NCBI GenBank assembly: GCA_017591395.1
Contig: WEDG01001055.1
Location: forward strand, 17,703 to 81,702
Direction of reading: 5' to 3'
Origin: Schistocephalus solidus
Taxonomy: Eukaryota > Platyhelminthes > Cestoda > Diphyllobothriidea > Diphyllobothriidae
DNA length: 64,000 nucleotides
Shown here piece by piece: positions 33,340 to 44,690 of this stretch (within the stretch, counting starts at the first letter, position 1; each line of letters begins with the position of its first letter). Both the position numbers and the translations under genes were made by a program. The notes under the pieces are model-generated. The model saw only the letters and a list, made by a program, of their open reading frames with translations, was not told the origin of the DNA and did no database searches.

Positions 33340-33860
33340 ATCCGCTTGAAATATGTTGAAAGATGTACCGCCAACTATCAGGGAGACCGGAATGGCCGTT
33401 TCGGGCTTAATAATCGTCTTCAGCTAGCAGTACCTAATCCCAGGTTTGTAGAACCGGGATTCAAACTTGGGCCCACTGAACATTCATGCGTGGGTCCGTT
33501 GCGATCGGGAATATTCCCCCGGGACTCATCCTTCGTCGTCTACAATCGGGAATACTCAAAGTCATTTGAGAGTGTAAATTATTTATTTCAGTTTTCTAGC
33601 TTTTTGGTGAACTCGGGATGCACCTCACCGAATGGTGGAAGTAAGAAAACATATACGTCAGTGTTTGAATCGCGTTCACCAATTGTGTTACGTGACATGC
33701 TCGTCCCGTTGTGCTCTGAGGCTCAATCTAGAGCCCAAACCTGCCATTGGGTATGGTAACGTACCTTTTCTTTGTCGGTACTCGTTTCGGTATATATTCA
33801 TGATCGCTGTGCGACTGCCCACGAGGGTTCCAGCTTGGATCTCAAGGCGCACTTAGATTA
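33340..33860. mobile_element. Diverged tRNA-like repeat units beside the Penelope element
   Basis: At 33370-33500 the body of the 306-base family can be read on the minus strand (GGGAGACCGGAATGGCCGTT, then TCGTCTTCAGC and CCTAATCCCAGG). At 33660-33860 the plus-strand tail part appears (GTTACGTGACATGCTCGTCC, CGCTGTGCGACTGCCCACGA). Between them lies the 37-base motif at 33606-33644 that is inverted relative to 35095-35132. Mirror copy: about 42240-42800. Confidence 0.5.
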
Positions 33861-33892
33861 CTTGATCCCGCAACCCGATCACTCAACACAAT

Positions 33893-35083
33893 TCCAACAC
33901 TGAAGAAACAAATGTAGACGAGCTCTTATACACTGTAAACCAAGCACATCCGTCGATCAAATTCACGGTGGAGATGGAAAGAGCAGGTTCACTCCCTTTC
34001 TTAGACGTCCTTCTAAGCAGAAGACCTGACGGCAGCATCCGAAGGAGCGTTTATCGAAAGAAAACCTGGTCTGGGCAATATATGAACTTTAGCAGTTTCA
34101 TACCTCTCCAACAGAAACGTAATCTAGTCCGTTGCTTAGCGCAAAAGGGCCAGAAAAAAATTTGCACGGCAGATAGTATCGAGGAAGAGCTTGGGAAGAT
34201 CCAGAACCTACTTCGAGAGAATGGATACCCAGATCGGTTTATTACAAAGCATCTTGTCGCTAGACCAGTGAAACCTGCCAAGGATACTGTGGAAAAGAAA
34301 ACTCTATTCCTCAAAGTGCCATTTCAAGGGGATTCGGCTAGTGAACTACTGAAAAGACGCCTTAACCAAGCCGTTACACAAACGTTCCCAGCAGCGAAAC
34401 TTCACATAGTGTTCTCAACCAACCCTCTTTTACGAGGCGAAGGCAAGGATAGGTTGCCGACTCAGACCACCTCCATGTGCATTTACTCATTTACTTGCTC
34501 CTGTGGAGCAGGTTATATTGGTCGCACGAGTCGGTGCTTATCCAAAAGAATAAAAGAACACATCCCAGCATGGCTGAGCAAAGGGGAAGTCAAGAGCATA
34601 AAAAGCGCCATCCTTGCACATCTTGTTGACACCGGGCATAGTGTGGACCCCAGCGAAAGCTTTCCGTGTAATTTATAAGGTCCCACCAAACTACCCCAAG
34701 CCACTGGGTCAACGTCTACTAGCAGCAGCAGAAGCGACTGCCATTAGGTTGAAGAAGCCGGTCTTGTGCGCACAAAAGAACCTCGTACAAGCTCCGCGCT
34801 TAGCTTGGCCAACGGCCGCTTAACTGCATGTATCCCCCGCGCCATCTCTGTCCTCCCCCTTCTCCTAGAACGGCTCTACCAAACACTTACTGCCGCCTAT
34901 CAAATTGTCTCTTATCACCCTTCCCCTATGCACATTCCTCAGATAACCCACACAAATTGGACGAACATTATCGATTTCATGTTTTAAATTTCTACTACGT
35001 TCCAACGTTTCTCTATAACTGTACTGGCCTGAAGAGAAGTTATCGAAAGCAGCGCGTATGCTCGCCAAGTTGTCTTTTGAAAT
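33893..35083 (+). mobile_element. Penelope-like element, 3' part with GIY-YIG endonuclease
   Basis: Encodes the RT thumb region (HPSIKFTVEMERAGSLPFLD, KKTWSGQYMNFSSFIPLQQK), a linker, and a C-terminal GIY-YIG domain with CIYSFTCSCGAGYIGRTSR and KRIKEHIPAWL. Penelope-like elements combine a telomerase-like RT with such an endonuclease. The RT catalytic core is missing, so the copy is 5'-truncated. A one-base insertion near 34655 shifts the last 58 codons; both inverted copies (37553-38424 and 41042-42230) lack it. The 3' untranslated part ends with AATAAATATT at 35081-35090. The element straddles the inner end of the left arm. Confidence 0.85.
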
Positions 35084-37552
35084 AAATATTCCTAACTTCC
35101 ACCATTCGGTGAGGTACATCCCGAGTTCACCAAGAGACGGTGTTTGATGCATGCGATTCTTAGACAGCGAGTTGGAATATTGATAGGATGCAGGGTCTGA
35201 GAGGTCCTTAATGTATGGCAGTCCGGTAATAGTAGGTTATGTACAGCACCAAGAAGGCCAGAGAACCCAGGTTCTTGTAACATGGAACCGCGGGGTGATA
35301 AGGGTTTTACGGGTGTGTCATTGCGATCCTTGCAAAATTGCATGTGTTATTCTTTCAGCTCTTTGAATTTACGAAGTCGAGAGTGTGTCTCTGTTATAAA
35401 GACGCCAAGAATTTGATAGCTGATAGCGGTTTGAAGACCCTGAAATGACTTAAGGGCCGGTTAAACCCGCACAGCCTTCGGTAGAGTCCTGTTGCTTAGA
35501 CATCGGTGTAAAAAGGATAAGTGTTCTGGCGTGAACCATTCGCGAATAGCACACTTTTCCATGGTCAAGCACAACACGTGCCTGGGGTTTCTGGCATTGT
35601 TGGCGCTGTACCGTTACCGTAGGGCAGAGTTTGTCATATCCTTGGTGGCGTGCGGACGTGTGTAATCATCACATACATGTCGTGCGATGGCTTGAGATCT
35701 GCATCGACCAACCGACCATGGCCATAACCCCGCAAATTGTGTATCCACCCATTACTCCAGTTGCGATGGCAGCAAGGGTGTGGGTTATTTGCTCGAACAT
35801 ACCTATTTTGCACGGGAAAGGCAGGAATAGATTGTAAACCGAACTACAGGTGCATTTACTAGCTGACTTGCACCTGTGGACACGCGAGTTGGCCTTTTAA
35901 AAGGAATACGTGAATACCTTCCGACATGGCTGAGAAAACGCGAAATTATGAGCATAAACACCGTCATTCGCGCGCATATTGTCTATTTGGTTATCCTGTG
36001 GACCCCGATGTAGTCTTTCGCGTGATTTTTTTAAGGTCCTACGGGTTGCAAATAATCGACAGATGTCTTCAAGATGTACTTGGAGCGTAATTTTTGGTGG
36101 TCATTAATGGCGAGCATGCGTTTAACACCTACACTGGATGTTAAAATTGCACACCTGCCGAGAGCTACCATGTGCAGATTAAATCCCAAAGGGACAATCT
36201 GGGGTAGTGTGGAACATCCCGTATCTAAACTGTCCTTGTAACTACACGGGGCAGACTGAACGCATTTCTCTGATCGACCATACCTGAATAAAACCTGTCC
36301 GTACGACGAGGCGACAAAGTTTCGCAAGTGGCCTCCCACAAACCTGGCCTCCATGAGTTCAACTTCGCAACCATCAAGATAATCGCCCACGAAGGCACTG
36401 TTTATAGAACTTAGCACAAGCTCACCTGTGTTCATTTGGTGGGGTGGTCAATTTTCTGCTATCTTAGCTCAGAGTGGTCCAATTAAGTGACCGGTCAGCT
36501 TCCGATACTGGTTACAATAGCACCGACTGCCATTCGTTCTGGCGAGCCAGCCACAGAAACCTGCCGATCCATTCATAATCTATGCTAGTCTGTTCACGCC
36601 TTCATGTCATAATTATTCGGGGTTTGTTTTGGCTAAACACGTTGATGATTCTCAAATAAAGGTTTAAACCTTCTAAAAACATGGTTATCGGGTATTGGAT
36701 AAGTCTTGTCTAGTCCTTAGGCCTTACCGCACACTTAAGGAGTGCAAAATGAGCATTACCACGATAAAGTGATCAGATATTTCTGTAGACAAGCTGCCGA
36801 GTACTGTTCCTCACCAGGGGTGAGTCGGCAAACCACCAGACCATAATGGATATCTTCGATATAAGTATATAGGAAGGGGTACATAAAAAAAGGCAAGGGA
36901 GACCATACTTATAGTTTCTAGCTTATTAGAATTCATCAGCTAACTTTAACTTACACCAGATCTGTATGAGTCGGGAATCTAATCAGATTTCGTTTGGTCT
37001 GTGGATGGTAAGTAAAGTGCGGCTAGACCGACTTTGAAACAAAAATTGAAGACATTACGCATGTCATTAGTAACAATCAATAACCTTGCTACCACCTACC
37101 ACATCTTCGCCTTCTGAACTACCAAATTTCATTTTCTAGTTGTAAACTTAACCTGGAACTCAATACCAGCATAGCGCCTCACGTCGGGGCAAGGGTGTTC
37201 CGTTTCTGTTGTAAGGGCATTGGTAAGTTCTGCCCGTTTAAATAGGCCACTGAACAGAAACTGACCATTGTCTGCTGGAAGCACTGTCTCCTCTGTATGA
37301 GTGCGGAAAGATATGAGAGGGAGATTTGAATGACAACAACTGGTCAGCTAGTTCTGCGACGATCCCAAATTTGGCCGGTTATTGAGTCAAACTATGGGTC
37401 TACTTCATATCGGCTGTGACTGTGAGACCCAAGATAGAAAAAAAACAGGGATTTTAAATCCCGTAATCAGATCCCAGAGACGGACAGAGAAAATGCTTTC
37501 GGATGTCCACATCCAATTATTTTTGAAGTTGCGAAAATTCCCATTAAATGAT
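35084..37552. other. Loop of the inverted repeat, first copy
   Basis: Sequence between the end of the left arm and the first inverted Penelope copy. No gene recognised. It starts with the 37-base motif (35095-35132) that is inverted at 33606-33644. It includes a decayed Penelope GIY-YIG region at 35840-36050. A 134-codon frame at 36031-36435 (minus) is broken in the second loop copy, which argues against a gene. Confidence 0.6.
35840..36050 (+). pseudogene. Decayed Penelope GIY-YIG fragment in the loop
   Basis: The order GCATTTACTAGCTGACTTGC, CCTGTGGACACGCGAGTTGG, ACATGGCTGAGAAAACG, GAGCATAAACACCGTCATTC and GTGGACCCCGATGTAGTCTT follows the GIY-YIG part of the element at 34470-34680 with many differences. 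This is an older copy of the same family. A second copy lies at 39345-39550. Confidence 0.6.
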
Positions 37553-38424
37553 TCAAAAGACAACTTGGCGAGCATACGCGCTGCTTTCGATAACTTCTCT
37601 TCAGGCCAGTACAGTTATAGGGAAACGTTGGAACGCAGTAGAAATTTAAAACATGAAATCGATAATGTTCGTCAATTTGTGTGGGTTATCTGAGAAACGT
37701 GCATAGGGGAAGGGTGATAAGAGACAATTTGATAGGCGGCAGTAAGTGTTTGGTAGAGCCGTTCTAGGAGAAGGGGGAGGACAGAGATGGCGCGGGGATA
37801 CATGCAGTTAAGCGGCCGTTGGCCAAGCTAAGCGCGGAGCTTGTACGAGGTTCTTTTGTGCGCACAAGACCGGCTTCTTCAACCTAATGGCAGTCGCTTC
37901 TGCTGCTGCTAGTAGACGTTGACCCAGTGGCTTGGGGTAGTTTGGTGGTACCTTATAAATTACACGGAAAGCTTTGCTGGGGTCCACACTATGCCCGGTG
38001 TCAACAAGATGTGCAAGGATGGCGCTTTTTATGCTCTTGACTTCCCCTTTGCTCAGCCATGCTGGGATGTGTTCTTTTATTCTTTTGGATAAGCGCCGAC
38101 TCGTGCGACCAATATAACCTGCTCCACAGGAGCAAGTAAATGAGTAAATGCACATGGAGGTGGTCTGAGTCGGCAACCTATCCTTGCCTTCGCCTCGTAA
38201 AAGAGGGTTGGTTGAGAACACTATGTGAAGTTTCGCTGCTGGGAACGTTTGTGTAACGGCTTGGTTAAGGCGTCTTTTGAGGAATAGAGTTTTCTTTTCC
38301 ACAGTATCCTTGGCAGGTTTCACTGGTCTAGCGACAAGATGCTTTGTAATAAACCGATCTGGGTATCCATTCTCTCGAAGTAGGTTCTGGATCTTCCCAA
38401 GCTCTTCCTCGATACTATCTGCCG
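37553..38424 (-). mobile_element. Truncated inverted Penelope copy between the two loops
   Basis: Reverse complement of about 34200-35083, with a 39-base deletion at about 38280 inside the frame (junction CGTCTTTT|GAGG). It encodes the GIY-YIG domain in one frame at 37808-38323 (MCIYSFTCSCGAGYIGRTSR). It ends abruptly at 38424, where sequence switches to plus-strand 34922 onward. It lacks the RT thumb region. Confidence 0.85.
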
Positions 38425-38593
38425 TCCCCTATGCACATTCCTCAGATAACCCACACAAATTGACGAACATTATCGATTTCATGTTTTAAATTTCTACTGC
38501 GTTCCAACGTTTCTCTATAACTGTACTGGCCTGAAGAGAAGTTATCGAAAGCAGCGCGTATGCTCGCCAAGTTGTCTTTTGAAATAAATATTC

Positions 38594-41041
38594 CTAACTT
38601 CCACCATTCGGTGAGGTACATCCCGAGTTCACCAAGAGACGGTGTTTGATGCAGGCGATTCTTAGACAGCGAGTTGGAATATTGATAGGATGCAGGGTCT
38701 GAGAGGTCCTTAATGTATGGCAGTCCGGTAATAGTAGGTTATGTACAGCACCAAGAAGGCCAGAGAACCCAGGTTCTTGTAACATGGAACCGCGGGGTGA
38801 TAAGGGTTTTACGGGTGTGTCATTGCGATCCTTGCAAAATTGCATGTGTTATTCTTTCAGCTCTTTGAATTTACGAAGTCGAGAGTGTGTCTCTGTTATA
38901 AAGACGCCAAGAATTTGATAGCTGATAGCGGTTTGAAGACCCTGAAATGACTTAAGGGCCGGTTAAACCCGCACAGCCTTCGGTAGAGTCCTGTTGCTTA
39001 GACATCGGTGTAAAAAGGATAAGTGTTCTGGCGTGAACCATTCGCGAATAGCACACTTTTCCATGGTCAAGCACAACACGTGCCTGGGGTTTCTGGCATT
39101 GTTGGCGCTGTACCGTTACCGTAGGGCAGAGTTTGTCATATCCTTGGTGGCGTGCGGACGTGTGTAATCATCACATACATGTCGTGCGATGGCTTGAGAT
39201 CTGCATCGACCAACCGACCATGGCCATAACCCGCAAATTGTATCCACCCATTACTCCAGTTGCGATGGCAGCAAAGGGTGTGGTTATTTGCTCGAACATA
39301 CCTATTTTGCACGGGAAAGGCAAGAATAGATTGTAAACCGAACTACAGGTGCATTTACTAGCTGACTTGCACCTGTGGACACGCGAGTTGGCCTTTTAAA
39401 AGGAATACGTGAATACCTTCCGACATGGCTGAGAAAACGCGAAATTATGAGCATAAACACCGTCATTCGCGCGCATATTGTCTATTTGGTTATCCTGTGG
39501 ACCCCGATGTAGTCTTTCGCGTGATTTTTAAGGTCCTACGGGTTGCAAATAATCGACAGATGTCTTCAAGATGTACTTGGAGCGTAATTTTGGTGGTCAT
39601 TAATGGCGAGCATGCGTTTAACACCTACACTGGATGTTAAAATTGCACACCTGCCGAGAGCTACCATGTGCAGATTAAATCCCAAAGGGACAATCTGGGG
39701 TAGTGTGGAACATCCCGTATCTAAACTGTCCTTGTAACTACACGGGGCAGACTGAACGCATTTTCTGATCGACCATACCTGAATAAAACCTGTCCGTACG
39801 ACGAGGCGACAAAGTTTCGCAAGTGGCCTCCCACAAACCTGGCCTCCATGAGTTCAACTTCGCAACCATCAAGATAATCGCCCACGAAGGCACTGTTTAT
39901 AGAACTTAGCACAAGCTCACCTGTGTTCATTTGGTGGGGTGGTCAATTTTCTGCTATCTTAGCTCAGAGTGGTCCAATTAAGTGACCGGTCAGCTTCCGA
40001 TACTGGTTACAATAGCACCGACTGCCATTCGTTCTGGCGAGCCAGCCACAGAAACCTGCCGATCCATTCATAATCTATGCTAGTCTGTTCACGCCTTCAT
40101 GTCATAATTATTCGGGGTTTGTTTGGCTAAACACGTTGATGATTCTCAAATAAAGGTTTAAACCTTCTAAAACATGGTTATCGGGTATTGGATAAGTCTT
40201 GTCTAGTCCTTAGGCCTTACCGCACACTTAAGGAGTGCAAATGAGCATTACCACGATAAAGTGATCAGATATTTCTGTAGACAAGCTGCCGAGTACTGTT
40301 CCTCACCAGGGGTGAGTCGGCAAACCACCAGACCATAATGGATATCTTCGATATAAGTATATAGGAAGGGGTACATAAAAAGGCAAGGGAGACGATACTT
40401 ATAGTTTCTAGCTTATTAGAATTCATCAGCTAACTTTAACTTACACCAGATCTGTATGAGTCGGGAATCTAATCAGATTTCGTTTGGTCTGTGGATGGTA
40501 AGTAAAGTGCGGCTAGACCGACTTTGAAACAAAAATTGAAGACATTACGCATGTCATTAGTAACAATCAATAACCTTGCTACCACCTACCACATCTTCGC
40601 CTTCTGAACTACCAAATTTCATTTTCTAGTTGTAAACTTAACCTGGAACTCAATACCAGCATAGCGCCTCACGTCGGGGCAAGGGTGTTCCGTTTCTGTT
40701 GTAAGGGCATTGGTAAGTTCTGCCCGTTTAAATAGGCCACTGAACAGAAACTGACCATTGTCTGCTGGAAGCACTGTCTCCCTCTGTATGAGTGCGGAAA
40801 GATATGAGAGGGAGATTTGAATGACAACAACTGGTCAGCTAGTTCTGCGACGATCCCAAATTTGGCCGGTTATTGAGTCAAACTATGGGTCTACTTCATA
40901 TCGGCTGTGACTGTGAGACCCGAAAGATAAACAGGGATTTTTAAATCCCGTAATCAGATCCCAGAGACGGACAGAGAAAAATGCTTTCGGATGTCCACAT
41001 CAATTATTTTTGAAGTTGCGAAAATTCCCATTAAATGATTC
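38594..41041. other. Loop of the inverted repeat, second copy
   Basis: Nearly identical to 35092-37552. It includes the 37-base motif at 38598-38636 and the decayed Penelope fragment at 39345-39550. No gene recognised. Confidence 0.6.
39345..39550 (+). pseudogene. Decayed Penelope GIY-YIG fragment, second loop copy
   Basis: Duplicate of 35840-36050 with a two-base difference in a T run. It is the same old, non-functional copy carried by the loop duplication. Confidence 0.6.
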
Positions 41042-42230
41042 AAAAAGACAACTTGGCGAGCATACGCGCTGCTTTCGATAACTTCTCTTCAGGCCAGTAC
41101 AGTTATAGGGAAACGTTGGAACGCAGTAGAAATTTAAAACATGAAATCGATAATGTTCGTCAATTTGTGTGGGTTATCTGAGAAACGTGCATAGGGGAAG
41201 GGTGATAAGAGGCAATTTGATAGGCGGCAGTAAGTGTTTGGTAGAGCCGTTCTAGGAGAGAAGGGGGAGGACAGAGATGGCGTGGGGGATACATGCAGTT
41301 AAGCGGCCGTTGGCCAAGCTAAGCGCGGAGCTTGTACGAGGTTCTTTTGTGCGCACAAGACCGGCGTCTTCAACCTAATGGCAGTCGCTTCTGCTGCTGC
41401 TAGTAGACGTTGACCCAGTGGCTTGGGGTAGTTTGGTGGTACCTTATAAATTACACGGAAAGCTTTGCTGGGGTCCACACTATGCCCGGTGTCAACAAGA
41501 TGTGCAAGGATGGCGCTTTTTATGCTCTTGACTTCCCCTTTGCTCAGCCATGCTGGGATGTGTTCTTTTATTCTTTTGGATAAGCACCGACTCGTGCGAC
41601 CAATATAACCTGCTCCACAGGAGCAAGTAAATGAGTAAATGCACATGGAGGTGGTCTGAGTCGGCAACCTATCCTTGCCTTCGCCTCGTAAAAGAGGGTT
41701 GGTTGAGAACACTATGTGAAGTTTCGCTGCTGGGAACGTTTGTGTAACGGCTTGGTTAAGGCGTCTTTTCAGTAGTTCACGAGCCGAATCCCCTTGAAAT
41801 GGCACTTTGAGGAATAGAGTTTTCTTTCACGAGTATCCTTGGCAGGTTTCACTGGTCTAGCGACAAGATGCTTTTGTAATAAAACCGATCTGGGTATCCA
41901 TTCCCTCGAAGTAGGTTCTGGATCTTCCCAAAGCTCCTCCTCGATACTATCTGCCGTGCAAATTTTTCTGGCCCTTTGCGCTAAGCAACGGACTAGATTA
42001 CGTTTCTGTTGGAGAGGTATGAAACTGCTAAAGTTCATATATTGCCCAGACCAGGTTTTCTTTCGATAAACGCTCCTTCGGATGCTACCGTCAGGTCTTC
42101 TGCTTAGAAGGACGTCTAAGAAAGGGAGTGAACCTGCTCTATCCATCTCCACCGTGAATTTGATCGACGGATGTGTTTGGTTTACAGTGTATAAGAGCTC
42201 GTCTACATTTGTTTCTTCAGTGTTTGAATT
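41042..42230 (-). mobile_element. Penelope-like element, right-arm copy
   Basis: Mirror of 33893-35083. The GIY-YIG part is in frame at 41299-41805, through the last 58 codons that are frameshifted in the left copy. The RT thumb part at 41769-42152 is in another frame because of several small indels (for example AAAGCTCC and CACGAGTATCC differences near 41830-41935). It has no catalytic RT core. It is flanked outside by the 37-base motif at 42479-42517. Confidence 0.8.
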
Positions 42231-42239
42231 GTGTTGAGT

Positions 42240-42800
42240 GATCGGGTTGCGGGATCAAGTAATCTAAGTGCGCCTTGAGATCCAAGCTGGAACCCTCGTG
42301 GGCAGTCGCACAGCGATCATGAATATATACCGAAACGAGTACCGACAAAGAAAAGGTACGTTACCATACTAATGGCAGGTTTGGGCTCCTAGATTGAGCC
42401 TCAGAGCCCAACGGGACGAGCATGTCACGTAACACAATTGGTGAACGCGATTCCAACACTGACGAATATGTTTTCTTGCTTCCACCATTCGGTGAGGGTG
42501 CATCCCGAGTTCACCAAAAGCTGAAAAACTGAAATAAATAATTTACACTCTCAAATGACTTTGAGTATTCCCGATTGTAGACGACGAAGGATGAGTCCCG
42601 GGGGAATATTCCCGATCGCAACGGACCCACGCATGAATGTTCAGTGGGCCCAAGTTTTGAATCCGGTTCTACAAACCTGGGATTAGGTACTGCTAGCTGA
42701 AGACGATTATTAAGCCCGAAACGGCCATTCCGGTCTCCTGATAGTTGGCGGTACATCTTTTCAACATATTTCAAGCGGGATATAAGGTTTCCACCTTGCC
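42240..42800. mobile_element. Diverged tRNA-like repeat units, right-arm copy
   Basis: Mirror of 33340-33860 with the same two partial units in opposite directions and the 37-base motif between them. No coding content. Confidence 0.5.
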
Positions 42801-42988
42801 CCGTTAACAAGGGGAGATTTTTAGACTTCGGAAAGATTATGCGCATAACTATATTCGAAAAAATCAATTGATAAAAATCACGAATTATGTTGACTACAAA
42901 AAAATCCAAAGTGTTCGAGCTGTTCATCAGCGGAAGTACGCGGTGGCGGCGGCGGGGGGGGAATAGTAGCATGCCTATAAAGACGATC

Positions 42989-43306
42989 TCAAAACAAGAT
43001 GCTGACGACCACTTCGAGCAGACCCAGCAAGATTGGCCGAATAGCTCGAGCTATTTGGTGGAAGGGATTCAGGGAGTAGGTCTCCTGTTCTTCGTCTTGC
43101 TCTGTGCTTCCGGCTTCTTCGGGCTGACGTCCGCGCCTAAAGTGTCGCCCACTAGCGGAGGAGGCGGATCCGGTGTTCGCGCTGTTTGTGTCCTCTGGTG
43201 AAATAGTTGAAAATATTTTCACGAGCTCATCGTAGGGAAGGGTGTCCTTCTCGGCAGCCTGCCTGACCGTGAAGTAACTGGAGACGTGCAACTTCTCAAT
43301 GCGCAT
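42989..43306 (-). CDS. Unrecognised membrane protein, exon 4 (right arm, coherent frame)
   Basis: Begins directly after the acceptor (TGGGGTACTTTTAG on the minus strand) at 43306 and stays in one frame to TGA at 42991-42989, 105 codons. It reads MRIEKLHVSSYFTVRQAAEK, then SPEDTNSANTGSASSASGRH, the acidic linker and the final hydrophobic segment IRPILLGLLEVVVSILF. Phase 0 at the acceptor fits the phase 0 end of exon 3. This is the better guide to the true exon, although the rest of the right-arm gene is broken. It could also be read as starting at its own ATG, but the acceptor and phase favour a terminal exon. Confidence 0.5.
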   Translation of the reverse strand: MRIEKLHVSSYFTVRQAAEKDTLPYDELVKIFSTISPEDTNSANTGSASSASGRHFRRGRQPEEAGSTEQDEEQETYSLNPFHQIARAIRPILLGLLEVVVSILF

Positions 43307-43881
43307 CTAAAAGTACCCCAGAACAGCTACTATGTATTGAAAAGTAGACTAAATATGTTACCGTACAATGATATACTACGAAAATGGAGCTTGAAACCAG
43401 TAGGGTAAGAAGGAATGCATAAAAGTAGGTTTTATAAAAGCCAAATATGGTACTGCATATGAACTTCAGTGACGGCAGAAAAGAACCCAAATGTGAAGCG
43501 CATTTTTAAGCAACAGGGTTCTGCAAGCTAAGAAAGAACAGGATCCAGGAGCCAGGCATAAAAGTCCGTTGCGAGGCTTGCGTTGGCTATCGTTGTGCAA
43601 ACAAGAAAGAATAATTTAAGTCAAAAGTACTTGTGAAGACAGTGACAATTGGAGGGACCGAACAGTTAAAAACTGGAATTCTCCTAGACTTTCAATTTTT
43701 CCAAGAGAAAAGTAAAAGTTTCTTGCAAAAGACACTGCTGATTGTATAACACGATTTGACAGTGACTGATTTCTTCCAGTCACATCCGAAGCCTTCTTTC
43801 GACAACGAACGCATCTCATCTAACTCTTTTTCTCTGATATCCCAAAGCACTAAAAAGACGCTGCCCCAATGTTAATAGACG

Positions 43882-44150
43882 CAGTTAACTGCACAGTTCG
43901 CAGGTCAAGGCTCGACATGCGCTAGGAAGGACAAATACGCAGATGAGCAGGGGACGTGCTAGCTCTTTCGCCGATGGTACGTGCACCTTCTCCTCACTAG
44001 GCTGGCGGATGAGGCAGAGCAAATGGCGGCGTTTTCGACCAGTAGACTGTGTCGATTGATCAGTCTCAGTAGATGGTGTCTGAGGAGAAATGACTTCCCA
44101 GGAAAAGGACCGATCCACGTCATAATTGCCACTCCCCTTCCGTTTTGTAG
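43882..44150 (-). pseudogene. Exon 3 of the membrane-protein gene, decayed right copy
   Basis: Mirror of 31974-32240. The frame breaks several times (one or two bases missing or added near 43930, 44030 and 44090). The last 50 bases are unusually diverged. The position of the splice donor reads AACT|GCGTCT instead of AACT|GTGAGT, so normal splicing to exon 4 would fail. Confidence 0.6.
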
Positions 44151-44292
44151 CTTGAGAGGAGCAAACATGACAACGCACAGTAAACCCCAAAGACACATTG
44201 AGACTTAGTAAAACCTATACAAAATCACCACAGCAGATTCCTTGGGCGCCTCTCAGCAATTAAGGTTCTATTTGCCTGCATCAGTTAAGTAG

Positions 44293-44690
44293 AGAAACAG
44301 AGAAAGAGAGAGAGAGAGAGATCCATACTTTATTTTGAAAGTAAAATTCCAAAACTTTCAGCAAAAAATGTCCTCCATTTACCATTAACAAGATTTGAAA
44401 CATAAAACCACACAACACCGGAAGATCACAAATGAATGGCCGAAGAATGCATACATTGACATCATGAATAATCGTCCTTAAATGCGTCTCAAAAATATTG
44501 AAAAATTGGACTTCTTTCAAAACGGTGCCAGCGTCGTGCACTGATGACCTCATTTTGTTGAATTAACAAAATGGGTTAAAAATTCGTTATATCATGGGTA
44601 AAATAGGCTAACCGACATACATATAAGAGGATTTTACATGCGAATGGAGACATAAAAGATGGCGGCTCAATTTAAAAAGCCCGCCAAAAC
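44293..44690 (-). mobile_element. CT-tailed short repeat S1, right-arm copy
   Basis: Mirror of 29420-29808. Its CT run (GA on the plus strand, 44299-44322) is followed directly by the sequence that lies beyond the LINE in the left arm, giving the empty-site version of that insertion point. Confidence 0.7.

Larger units (their letters stand above)
12045..35083 (+). repeat. Left arm of a giant inverted repeat
   Basis: The whole stretch recurs in reverse complement at about 41042-64000. Anchor pairs read directly: 12111-12308 with 63739-63935, 13970 with 62013, 19531 with 56544, 21437-21748 with 53108-53419, 24667-24748 with 50250-50331, 25155-25346 with 49655-49846, 32816-33134 with 42989-43306, and 33968 with 42152. 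Matching is almost perfect between about 20 and 35 kb and clearly weaker between 12 and 18 kb. The left arm carries a LINE at 29809-31832 that the right arm lacks. The outer end is set only by the window edge, so the repeat may be longer. Confidence 0.9.
34922..38424 (+). repeat. First copy of a 3.5 kb tandem duplication at the palindrome centre
   Basis: This segment holds the end of the left arm, the loop, and the first 870 bases of inverted right-arm sequence. The same order repeats at 38425-41956. The join at 38424/38425 goes from inverted Penelope sequence (CTATCTGCCG) straight to plus-strand 34922 sequence (TCCCCTATGC), with almost no shared bases. This copy alone lacks 39 bases of the Penelope frame near 38280. 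The offset between copies is 3502 bases at the start and about 20 less at the end because of small indels. Confidence 0.85.
38425..41956 (+). repeat. Second copy of the 3.5 kb tandem duplication
   Basis: Repeats 34922-38424 in the same direction. It differs by scattered one- to three-base indels, many in homopolymers (for example TTTTTTTAAGG against TTTTTAAGG near 39530). It contains the second loop copy and the start of the right arm. Its 39-base segment near 41770 is present, unlike the first copy. Confidence 0.85.

Noticed and set aside
33151..33759. 202-codon plus-strand frame downstream of exon 4
   Set aside because: It spans a C-rich low-complexity run and two SINE-like fragments. The mirror frame at 42511-42972 is interrupted and no domain is visible.
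36031..36435. 134-codon minus-strand frame in the loop
   Set aside because: The duplicate loop at 39721-39930 has it broken to 69 codons by small indels, and it overlaps Penelope debris.
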